Assembly (NCBI GenBank): GCA_002308235.1
Contig: DBVS01000006.1
Location: 38,416-50,898 of the forward strand
DNA from: Lachnospiraceae bacterium UBA1258
Lineage (GTDB): Bacteria > Bacillota > Clostridia > Lachnospirales > Lachnospiraceae
Direction: 5' to 3'
Length of the DNA stretch: 12,483 bases
The notes beneath the pieces are model-generated. The model saw only the letters and a list, made by a program, of their open reading frames with translations. It ran no database searches and was not told the DNA's origin. Made by a program: the position numbers and the translations under genes. Of the stretch, positions 1 to 7,600 are shown in pieces (position 1 is the first letter of the stretch; the number at the start of each line of letters is the position of its first letter).

Positions 1-365
1 AGATAGATGTTCTCTTCCATCTCTTCTATCTGCTGTTCCGTGATATGTTCACAGGCCCAGGCCGCACATAAACCTTCAAGCTTTGAACGGATCATGTAGA
101 TGTCTTTAACGTCCTCGATGGTGATACCGGTAACGTATGCGCCTTTATTCGGGACTATCTGAATAAGTCCCTCAAGTTCAAGCTGTCTGAAGGCTTCTCT
201 TACGGGAGTACGGGAAACACCCAGTTCTTCGCCGATGGCGATCTCCTTGAGTTCGTCATTATCCTTGTACTTACCGGAAAGAATGTCCTCTCTTATCTTG
301 TTAAATACTCTTCCGCGCAAAGAATACTTGTCCGTAACTTCCTGCTTTAAATCGTAGTTTGACAT
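1..365 (-). CDS. GntR-family transcriptional regulator, FCD (FadR) subfamily, C-terminus cut by window edge
   Basis: The visible 121 residues start at ATG 363-365, with a GGGAG ribosome site about ten bases upstream, inside the end of the preceding synthase gene. Residues about 15-80 form a GntR winged helix-turn-helix. The recognition-helix motif GVSRTPVREAF is followed by QLELEGLI and the wing PNKGAYV, which is canonical for the family. From about residue 85 the sequence (VKDIYMIRSKLEGLCAAWA) matches the first helices of an FCD effector domain. FCD domains in this family bind small carboxylates, often with a metal ion. The gene overlaps the synthase upstream by 19 bases, so the two are co-transcribed and probably translationally coupled. 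I infer that it regulates its own operon through the palindrome at 1845-1856, possibly in response to citrate or a related acid. The remaining effector domain lies outside the window. Confidence 0.93.
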   Translation of the reverse strand, partial: MSNYDLKQEVTDKYSLRGRVFNKIREDILSGKYKDNDELKEIAIGEELGVSRTPVREAFRQLELEGLIQIVPNKGAYVTGITIEDVKDIYMIRSKLEGLCAAWACEHITEQQIEEMEENIY

Positions 366-1804
366 AAATCATCCACTCCCAGTTCTTTGGAAAACCGGTC
401 AATCGCACTCATAAGCTCGCCGTCGGTCATAACGGTAACACGACCGTTGGCGTATTCCTCGTCAACCCATGCCTTTATGGTCTTGACAAGTTCCGAATTC
501 TTATCGATTGCTTTGTCCTCGGTAAGCTTAAATTTTGAATTGATCCAGTGTGCGATCCCTGCAAGACCGGATGTATTTGAAATCGCACAGATAACGGGTC
601 TCTTAAGAAATTTATCGGTATCGAAGATATTGTAGATCTCCTCATTCTTTAAAAGACCGTCGGCGTGAATTCCGGCTCTGGTAACATTAAAGTTCTTACC
701 CACGAAAGGCGTTCTTTCGGGGATGTGATAGCCGATCTCTTTTTCATAATATTCGGCAAGTTCGGTAATAACGGTGGTATCCATACCGTTTAGATCACCC
801 TTAAGCTGGGCATACTCAAATACCATGGCTTCCAGGGGTGTGTTGCCGGTTCGCTCACCGATACCGAAAAGCGAAGTATTTACTCCGGAACAGCCGTAAA
901 GCCATGCTGTGGTCGAATTAACAACAGCCTTATAGAAATCATTGTGACCATGCCATTCGATGAGTTCGTGGGGAACTCCGGCATGGGTATGGATAGCATA
1001 GATTATTCCCTGAACGCTTCTCGGAATAACCGCACCCGAGTAGTTTACTCCATATCCCATGGTGTCGCAAGCCCTTATTTTAATGGGAATCTTGTATTCA
1101 TCCATAAGCTTCATGAGTTCAAGGCAGAAAGGCACAACATAGCCGTATATATCGGCTCTGGTAATATCTTCCAAATGACAGCGAACGGAAATTCCCTCAT
1201 CAAGACAATCCTTGATAACGGAAATATAATGCTCCATGGCCTGTCTTCTGGTCATTTTAAGTTTCAGGAAAATATGGTAGTCACTGCAGCTTACAAGAAT
1301 ACCGGTTTCCTTCATGCCGATCTCTTTAACAAGCTTAAAGTCTTCTTTGCTGGCTCTGATCCAGCTGGTAACCTCAGGGAAATGGTATCCCCTCTCCATA
1401 CACTTATAAACCGCATCACGGTCTTTCTTCGAATAAAGAAAGAACTCGCTTTGCTTGATCATTCCGTTGGGTCCCCCGAGCCTGTGAAGATAATCATAAA
1501 TGGTAACGATCTGCTCGGTGGTGTAAGGCGCCCTTGACTGCTGTCCGTCTCTGAAGGTCGTGTCCGTGATCCAGATGTTTTTGGGCATGTTATGAGGCAC
1601 GATACGATCGTTGAAAGGGATCTTCGGAATCTCCGAATAAGGGAACATATTCCTGAAGACGTTGGGCTTTTCAACGTCGTTAAGAATATACATATGCTCC
1701 TCTATCTGAAGGAGGTTGTTTTTTTCATTCATAGAAACAGGCCGATTGGTAAACAAATCGGCCGCATCGGTATTATAAAGCAATTTATCGTTGTATTCGG
1801 ACAT
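347..1804 (-). CDS. DRE-TIM metallolyase-type synthase, probably Re-citrate synthase-like (homocitrate/isopropylmalate synthase family)
   Basis: The protein has 485 residues from ATG 1802-1804. A more upstream start in the same frame is rejected because AAGGAGA lies six bases before this ATG and the longer form would begin upstream of the promoter -10 box. Residues 1-74 are an N-terminal extension. The TIM-barrel begins at 78-89 with ITDTTFRDGQQ, which carries the catalytic Arg-Asp of the family. HGHND (285-289) supplies the metal-binding histidines, and GIGERTGN (314-321) is the second family signature. Such enzymes condense acetyl-CoA with a 2-oxo acid. The protein ends about 100 residues after the barrel and shows no recognisable leucine-binding LeuA domain, which argues against biosynthetic isopropylmalate synthase. 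DTTFRDGQQ followed by PYT recalls, from memory, the Re-citrate synthases of clostridia, which make citrate from acetyl-CoA and oxaloacetate in an incomplete TCA route to glutamate. Homocitrate synthase remains possible. It has its own promoter and is followed by gntR. Confidence 0.8.
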   Translation of the reverse strand: MSEYNDKLLYNTDAADLFTNRPVSMNEKNNLLQIEEHMYILNDVEKPNVFRNMFPYSEIPKIPFNDRIVPHNMPKNIWITDTTFRDGQQSRAPYTTEQIVTIYDYLHRLGGPNGMIKQSEFFLYSKKDRDAVYKCMERGYHFPEVTSWIRASKEDFKLVKEIGMKETGILVSCSDYHIFLKLKMTRRQAMEHYISVIKDCLDEGISVRCHLEDITRADIYGYVVPFCLELMKLMDEYKIPIKIRACDTMGYGVNYSGAVIPRSVQGIIYAIHTHAGVPHELIEWHGHNDFYKAVVNSTTAWLYGCSGVNTSLFGIGERTGNTPLEAMVFEYAQLKGDLNGMDTTVITELAEYYEKEIGYHIPERTPFVGKNFNVTRAGIHADGLLKNEEIYNIFDTDKFLKRPVICAISNTSGLAGIAHWINSKFKLTEDKAIDKNSELVKTIKAWVDEEYANGRVTVMTDGELMSAIDRFSKELGVDDLCQTTI

Positions 1805-1810
1805 AATAAA

Positions 1811-1817
1811 TCTCCTT
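1811..1817 (-). promoter_or_regulatory. Ribosome binding site fixing the synthase start
   Basis: AAGGAGA on the minus strand, six bases before ATG 1802-1804. It decides the start of the synthase. It lies in one arm of an 11-base inverted repeat (1812-1822 with 1857-1867). Confidence 0.85.
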
Positions 1818-1867
1818 GCATTAAACGCAATCATTACTTGTATGATTGTATACAATAATGCAAGGAG
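1812..1867. repeat. Nested inverted repeats across promoter and ribosome site
   Basis: The outer arms, 1812-1822 and 1857-1867, are an exact 11-base inverted repeat (ctccttgcatt / aatgcaaggag). The inner arms, 1828-1834 and 1842-1848, are an exact 7-base inverted repeat (caatcat / atgattg) with a 7-base loop. The left outer arm contains the AAGGAG ribosome site, and the other outer arm lies in the promoter spacer. An RNA beginning at the predicted start near 1838 has only one arm of each pair. An RNA reading through from the LRR gene has both and could fold with the ribosome site buried. Confidence 0.7.
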
Positions 1868-1873
1868 TGTCAA
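1838..1873 (-). promoter_or_regulatory. Sigma-A-type promoter of the synthase-gntR operon
   Basis: The -35 box is a perfect TTGACA (1868-1873) and the -10 box is TACAAT (1845-1850), with a 17-base spacer. The start of transcription is expected near 1838, giving a leader of about 34 bases before the ATG at 1804. The promoter lies just downstream of the second LRR gene, so the metabolic operon is expressed independently of it. Confidence 0.85.
1845..1856. promoter_or_regulatory. Perfect palindrome ATTGTATACAAT over the -10 box, candidate GntR operator
   Basis: This 12-base perfect palindrome covers the whole -10 hexamer. TTGTATACAA-type palindromes are typical operators of FCD-type GntR regulators. 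The operon it controls ends with such a regulator, so autorepression by blocking RNA polymerase is the natural inference. Confidence 0.65.
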
Positions 1874-1919
1874 GCGTGTGAGCAAAAGAATTCGAATCTT
1901 TAATCAAATTGTAAGAATT

Positions 1920-4613
1920 TTAAACACCTGTAAATCGCTTTCCTGCGGAAACAAACCAGGCAATGCCTATAGCAAAAAGACCGAGTGCCAAAAACCACTT
2001 GGGATGGATCCAATCTCCCGTATCGGGGGTCGAATCAAGATTAAGGCTTGACGCACTCTCGCTTGAATATGCGTACACTCCGTACTTTCCCGTATGTGAA
2101 AGTTCAAATGTGAGTTTTAATGAGCCGTTATCGTTTACAACCTTATAGGGAAGATCTTCCAGCTGTCCGTCTTCATCGGAACAGATCACATGAAGGTTGG
2201 ATGTAGGAACATTGGAAGGAACAGCCATTGCGTAGTAAAGGGTCTGTTTGCCGAACTTTGTGAGCAAAACTTCGCTTCCCGAAGGCCTTAAATCAATCTC
2301 AAAGGTGGACAGATTCTGAGGAACCGAATCACCGTAAATGCGCTTGTAAGCTTCCCTGATACCCGAATCGGGTGCGGAATCGTTTGAAACCGTCAGGATG
2401 TATTCTTCATTGGAACCCTGGAAGAATACGGGAGTTCTCTCCTCTTCGCTTCTGCCGTAAGCTCCTGAAGCCGCCATCTCAAACAAAGAATCCAGTTCCG
2501 CAGGCCGTAAGTTATAACCCTTACCGTAAATGTATACGGTATCGGGAATATAGAAGTTTCGTGCTTCGTCGGCTGTAAGGGTACAGTCGATTATGTGAAG
2601 AGTTCCGTTAAAATACTCATTGTTTTCATCAATCACGGTACAGATAAGTCCGGAAAAACCCGATAATTCCCTGTCAAGCACCGTTCCTGCACGATTTACG
2701 CTTTCGGAATTGACTACGGCGACCTTGACTCCCGCCAAAGCATCGATCCTGTAAGCACCGTTTGAAAGTCTGGTGGAGGTTTTGTTATAGGTAACGGCAG
2801 GAAGTGTATCACCCTGGAAAACAGCAACCTTGTATGCTTCATCCATGGAAGTCTTATCAAGTTCAAACGCTCCGAGACCTATGGACTTAACCGAATCGAC
2901 AATCCGGACGGTTCCCACGGGACAGGCATAAAAGGCCCTGTCTTCAATGATCTCCACATGCATACCGCCCGAGACTGTTGTCAGATTCTTACATCCGTTA
3001 AAAGCATCCTCACAGATTCTGAATACGGAATCCGGGATAGAAACTTCGGTAATCTCTTTATGATCCTTAAATGCCTCGGGACCGATCTGTTTAACGGTAT
3101 CGGGAATTTCCACATGAGAACCGTGACCCCTGTAAGCCACCAGAATACCGTCACCCATTATAAGAAAATCATCGTCGCCGTAAGCAAGCCAGTTTTCAAG
3201 CATTCTGGAATGAGCAAAGGCCGAAGGCTCAATATCCGTAACGGTAACGGGAATAAGCACCTGCACCAGGTCGTCACAATGATAAAAAGCGCCGTATCCT
3301 ATGTGTGTTACGCTTTCCGGGATCTTTATTGAAGTAAGTTTGCTCCTTGCAAAGGCAAAATCTCCGATTGAAGTGATATCGTCGGTAATTTCGTAGGAAG
3401 AAAGCTCGGTGTTTCCGTAAAAAGCTTTGGCGGCTATTGTTTTTCCGATAACCGCAAACTTGGGAAGGCTTAGACCCTTGCCGTTTGTTTCGGCCTGCAA
3501 AACATTTTCCATCTGAGCTATATCATCGGAATAATCGGTATTTTTTGGCGAAGCATCGCTTCCGAGGACGCTTTGCTTGGAATTATCGATAAAGAAAACC
3601 GCCTGGCGCCCCACGATTATGGTTTCCCCGATAAGACCCTCGATTTCAATCTTGGGAGGTTCTTTTTCTTTGTCACCGTCGTTCTTTTTATCGGAGTTAT
3701 CCTCATCATCGGTGATGGCGGCATTGTCGGGTTTATAGTTTTTAAACCAGTTATAGGCATAACTGTTTTCAGGTGCGATGACATTGAGCCTCGGGCACCC
3801 GTCGAAAGCGGTTTCATGTATCCTGATAACGGAAATGGGAATATCGACATCTGTCAGATTGACACAGTTTTCAAAGGCCTTCATGTCTATGGCATCGATG
3901 GAATATGTCAGATTGACTTTGGAAAGGCCGTTACAGTTTGAAAAAGAATAGGCAGGAATCTCGGAAAGCTTGGAAGAAAAATTCACCGTATTTATGTTTT
4001 TGCAGCCGTAAAAAGCGTAGGGATATATATCCGTTACGCTTGCGGGCATAGTGTAATTGTTTGCTTTTCTTCCCTGTAATACTTCGACGATGGTGGTCTT
4101 ATCCGTATCGTAAATAACACCGTCATCACAGACAAAATGGTCGTTTCCGGAGGCGGAAAGCGAAACATCCGTAAGATCTTTACAACCGACGAAAATACCG
4201 GTTCCAAGTTTCTTTACGTTCTTTCCGACCCTGACTTTGGTAAGGCTCGTACAATTACAAAAAGCAGCTGTACCGATAACCTCCACGGAATCGGGGATAT
4301 TGATCTCTGTAAGGTTATTGCAGCCCGAAAAGGCAGCATAACCGATTTCTTCCACTGTGTCGGGAAGTTTTAAAACCTTAAGGTTTGAGTTGTCGACGAA
4401 GGCCTCTTCGCCGATGATTTTGACCGTAGCAGGAACAGACACGGTTGATGCCGTGCCTGTGTATTTTACGAGAGTCGTTCCGTCAAGCATAAACTCCGAC
4501 GGAGCCGAAACCGTTGTTTCTGCCGTCGCCCCGCTGACGGGAATCATGGCCACGATGATGGAGGCGACGATGAAAATTACAGCAAATGTCCTTCTGAATC
4601 TGCGACGGGTCAT
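1920..4613 (-). CDS. BspA-like leucine-rich-repeat surface protein (897 aa) with TPDTGD sorting signal
   Basis: This is a predicted secreted, wall-anchored protein. It has a signal peptide (RRRFRR, hydrophobic 11-27, probable cut after about residue 31). A first array of BspA-type LRR_5 repeats (about 60-280) shows the pattern of AFxxCxxLTxVxIPxSVxxIG. The array is interrupted near 158-185 by a DGVIYDxxxTxIVEVL segment, as often seen in BspA arrays, and capped by ENSYAYNWFKNY (282-293). An acidic, lysine-rich linker follows (about 300-326). A second LRR array spans about 385-590. Residues about 595-850 are a domain I do not recognise. The C-terminus is TPDTG (862-866), PKWFL, a hydrophobic helix (872-889) and GKR. 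ATG 4611-4613 has GGAG four bases upstream and lies ten bases after the stop of the larger LRR gene. BspA-like proteins elsewhere mediate adhesion to host proteins or other cells; the ligand here is unknown. No clear intrinsic terminator follows. Confidence 0.9.
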   Translation of the reverse strand: MTRRRFRRTFAVIFIVASIIVAMIPVSGATAETTVSAPSEFMLDGTTLVKYTGTASTVSVPATVKIIGEEAFVDNSNLKVLKLPDTVEEIGYAAFSGCNNLTEINIPDSVEVIGTAAFCNCTSLTKVRVGKNVKKLGTGIFVGCKDLTDVSLSASGNDHFVCDDGVIYDTDKTTIVEVLQGRKANNYTMPASVTDIYPYAFYGCKNINTVNFSSKLSEIPAYSFSNCNGLSKVNLTYSIDAIDMKAFENCVNLTDVDIPISVIRIHETAFDGCPRLNVIAPENSYAYNWFKNYKPDNAAITDDEDNSDKKNDGDKEKEPPKIEIEGLIGETIIVGRQAVFFIDNSKQSVLGSDASPKNTDYSDDIAQMENVLQAETNGKGLSLPKFAVIGKTIAAKAFYGNTELSSYEITDDITSIGDFAFARSKLTSIKIPESVTHIGYGAFYHCDDLVQVLIPVTVTDIEPSAFAHSRMLENWLAYGDDDFLIMGDGILVAYRGHGSHVEIPDTVKQIGPEAFKDHKEITEVSIPDSVFRICEDAFNGCKNLTTVSGGMHVEIIEDRAFYACPVGTVRIVDSVKSIGLGAFELDKTSMDEAYKVAVFQGDTLPAVTYNKTSTRLSNGAYRIDALAGVKVAVVNSESVNRAGTVLDRELSGFSGLICTVIDENNEYFNGTLHIIDCTLTADEARNFYIPDTVYIYGKGYNLRPAELDSLFEMAASGAYGRSEEERTPVFFQGSNEEYILTVSNDSAPDSGIREAYKRIYGDSVPQNLSTFEIDLRPSGSEVLLTKFGKQTLYYAMAVPSNVPTSNLHVICSDEDGQLEDLPYKVVNDNGSLKLTFELSHTGKYGVYAYSSESASSLNLDSTPDTGDWIHPKWFLALGLFAIGIAWFVSAGKRFTGV
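1923..2030 (-). other. Sortase sorting signal of the 897-residue LRR protein (TPDTGD, PKWFL helix, GKR)
   Basis: The last 36 residues are TPDTGD, then WIHPKWFLALGLFAIGIAWF, then SAGKRFTGV. This is the order expected of a cell wall sorting signal: pentapeptide, hydrophobic helix, basic tail. It differs from LPXTG at position 1 but resembles the (S/P)PxTG motifs cleaved by Clostridioides difficile class B sortase. Confidence 0.8.
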
Positions 4614-4623
4614 TAAACTCCGA

Positions 4624-7600
4624 TCAACCGGCTGCCAGGGACTTAACCGGTTTTCTGTCTTTTATAAAGAATAATGCAACACCCAAAGCGGCAAGTCCGA
4701 AAACAAGGAACCACTTGGGACTGATTCCGTCACCGGTCTTAGGGGTAATGTCGGAATTACCGATCACCACATTTCCCGTATCCACATAGATCGTATAGGG
4801 TGAAAAGTGAGTCGCGGTAAAGGTAATGCAGGGTACTCCGTCTATGGTTGTAAATTTGGGCTTTAACTTGTCGAGCTTTTCGTTAACTACACCCGCAACC
4901 TTGTTGTTACCTGCATAAGGGGTAAGAACATCGGGAATGGGGATCGTAATCGTAATGCTTAAACCCGAATAATCCGTAATCCTGGTAGAACCGGTGGAAT
5001 CGTAAAGCGTAATATCCATAGCGCTGTAACGGATTCCGTCAAGGCTTCCGTATTCTTTGGTAAGAGCCTTTTCAACCGCTGCTGTTGCGGCTGCGGTCTC
5101 GGCAATCCTTACCACATAATTATCGGTGGAGCCTGCGATCTTTGCGGAAGCAAGGTCGGTATTGGAAATACCGGGCTTGGAAATAACCACGGAAGAGCCG
5201 TTTCTGATTCCGTTATTGGAATTGTTTCCTGAACCCGAACCGCCGTTACCGCTGCCGTTTGAATTCGAAGGAGCCTTCTTAAAGGTAGCCTGTACGCTTG
5301 CTTCGTGAGCAGGCATCTTAAGTGTGGTTGCGGCCACATTAACGCTGGCAATTCCGAGGTCATCTGTGGTAGGAACCCATTTATCGAACACATAGCCCGA
5401 AGGCGGGTTGGTGCAGGTAATGATAACGGTTGCGCCTGCCGCATAACTTCCGCTTCCGTTACCGTTTGTAACAGTAAGGGTATAAAGAGTAGTGCCGCTT
5501 CCGCCGTTGCCGCCCTGTCCGCCGTTGTTTCCGGAGGTAGAGCCGCCACCGCCGCTGGGATTACCGCTGTCGGTGGTGTTCTGGGTATACGTTGCGACAA
5601 CAACCGTATCGGTGGTGATGTTGGTCAAAGGCTTGTTCCATCCCTTGAAGGTGTATCCGTCACGAACGGGATCCTTGGGGATATCTTCGAGTTTGATACT
5701 CTGTCCCACTTTAACGTATATAAGCTTCGAAAGTTCGGAGCCGTCATAATCAAAGAATTGAACCTTAACGGAATCATCAAGGGTTTCCGTTACATCCGCG
5801 CCAAGATCTCTTGCGGCTTTTCTAACTGCGGAATCCGCGTAGGATACGACACGCTTGGAGTTAACAAGATTACCTGCCGATGTGGAACCGAAAGCGTCTG
5901 CGGGAAGGTAAACTTCTTTACCGTAGCAGACAAGTTCGATACCTTCCATACATCCCGCAAAAGCATTGTGTCCGATGGCGGTAATGTTGTCGGGAAGGGT
6001 AACCTGATTTATCTTTTCGCAGTCTTTGAAGCAGTTATCGGGTATTTCCTTAAGGAGATTCATACCGTCAAAATCCACACCTGTAATTCCGTCACAGTTT
6101 TCAAAAGCACCGGGCAGGATAGCCGATACATTGGCAAGATAAGGATCTTCCTCTCCGGCTTTTACCTTGGAACTTCCGACCTTAACACCTCTTGTTGAAA
6201 GAACTTCAACAATATTGTAGGTTCCGTCGGGATTTTCCGAATATACGATACCGTTATAGCACTTGAAATTATCGGTGCTGCTACCGATACTGGTAAGACT
6301 GGTACATCCGGTGAAGGGTGCGTCTCCCATTTCGGTAAGGGCAGATCCGAGATCTATGCTGGATAAATTTTCACAGCTGTAGAAAGCATAATCGGGAAGA
6401 TATACAACGGAATTGAATTTAACGGATGTAAGTCTGTCGTTACCGATATCTTCTTTTTCGTTGGGATCATTTAAGGGATATTCACGTTTGTTTCCGCTGT
6501 TGTCAACGGTTCCGTAATAGTTCTTAAACAGACCGCCACCGTTTATATCTGCGGGAAGTACGCTCCTGTAGGCCGCATAATAAGGTCTCTGAAGGAGGTA
6601 AAGCTGTGCATTGTAACTGTTGGAAGCTACGGTTGAGTAACCTTCTCCGAGAGGCGATTTGTTATTGATATATCCGTTTGCATCCACAGATTTTACACCT
6701 GCGGGAACAACCAGGTTGAGTGCGGCATTAACAAGTTTTTCTTCCGCAAGATTAATGGAGTAAGTATAAATGTTACCCGCACCGTCATCTTCTTCAACAC
6801 CCTGCTTCAAATATCTTTCGGTCAAAGTATGAGAAGTATCTGTTGTAAGGTTCAAAGCGGTATCATAAGCATCTATCTGGTCAAAATGTAGGTAATCCAC
6901 CAAAGTGGGATAACCGTTTCTGTTATCGACGATAACAACCTGATACTGCGGATATCCGGTGGTATAGCATACTCTGACACCGTTGCTTTCATCTACGTAA
7001 TTATCTTTCTGCATCGCCCAGATAAAGGGACCGTATGACAGATCGATGTCGCCTTCGAAAATAAGCTTGGGAGCGCCGGTACTGAAGGCTTCTTCTCCTA
7101 TTCCTTCAAGAGGGAATGAAGAATATCCGCCCTCGGGAGTGTCAAAGTTCACAAATACCAGTTTGGGACAGTTTTTAAATGCCGCATTCCCGATTTCTTT
7201 GACTTTGCTTCCGATACTTACAGACTCAAGATTGGGACAATTCTGGAAGGCGGAAGCGCCGATCTTTTCAACGGAATTGCCGAGTTTAACGGTCTCAAGC
7301 AAAGCACAGCCCTTAAAGGCTTCCGAAGCGATCTCCGAAAGGGTGTTGTCGTTTATGACAAGATTCTTTATCCTGTTAAGAACGTCCTGACCTTCGGTAC
7401 TTGCAAAACAGGTACTTGCGATTCCGGTTACCTTGGTTCCGCCCACATAAGAATCGATGGTCATGGTATCGATGGTTGCCGGAGGGTTCTGGGGATCCGC
7501 AAATACACAGGACTGAAGAACGCCCTTATCATCAATGATGAAAATGTAATCACCGTTACTGATTTCTACGTGTTCACCCGAAGAATCCCTGTAAACATAG

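Noticed and set aside
1805..1885. 27-residue N-terminal extension of the synthase
   Set aside because: The longer frame would start upstream of the -10 box and contain the promoter and operator; a strong ribosome site precedes ATG 1802-1804.
1885..1901. Imperfect palindrome aaagaattcgaatcttt as a terminator of the LRR operon
   Set aside because: The stem is AT-rich with a mismatch, and no T-run follows on the minus strand.
1923..4746. Canonical LPXTG anchor in the LRR proteins
   Set aside because: Neither protein has LPXTG; the motifs are TPDTG and TPKTG, fitting a class B-type specificity instead.
5194..5571. GC-rich repeats as a CRISPR-like or mobile repeat
   Set aside because: They are in frame and encode Gly/Ser/Asn linkers between protein domains; no regular repeat-spacer pattern.
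5305..6198. Long open frame on the plus strand inside the large LRR gene
   Set aside because: It is antisense to a well-supported repeat protein and its composition mirrors the codon pattern of the opposite strand; no ribosome site or family likeness seen.
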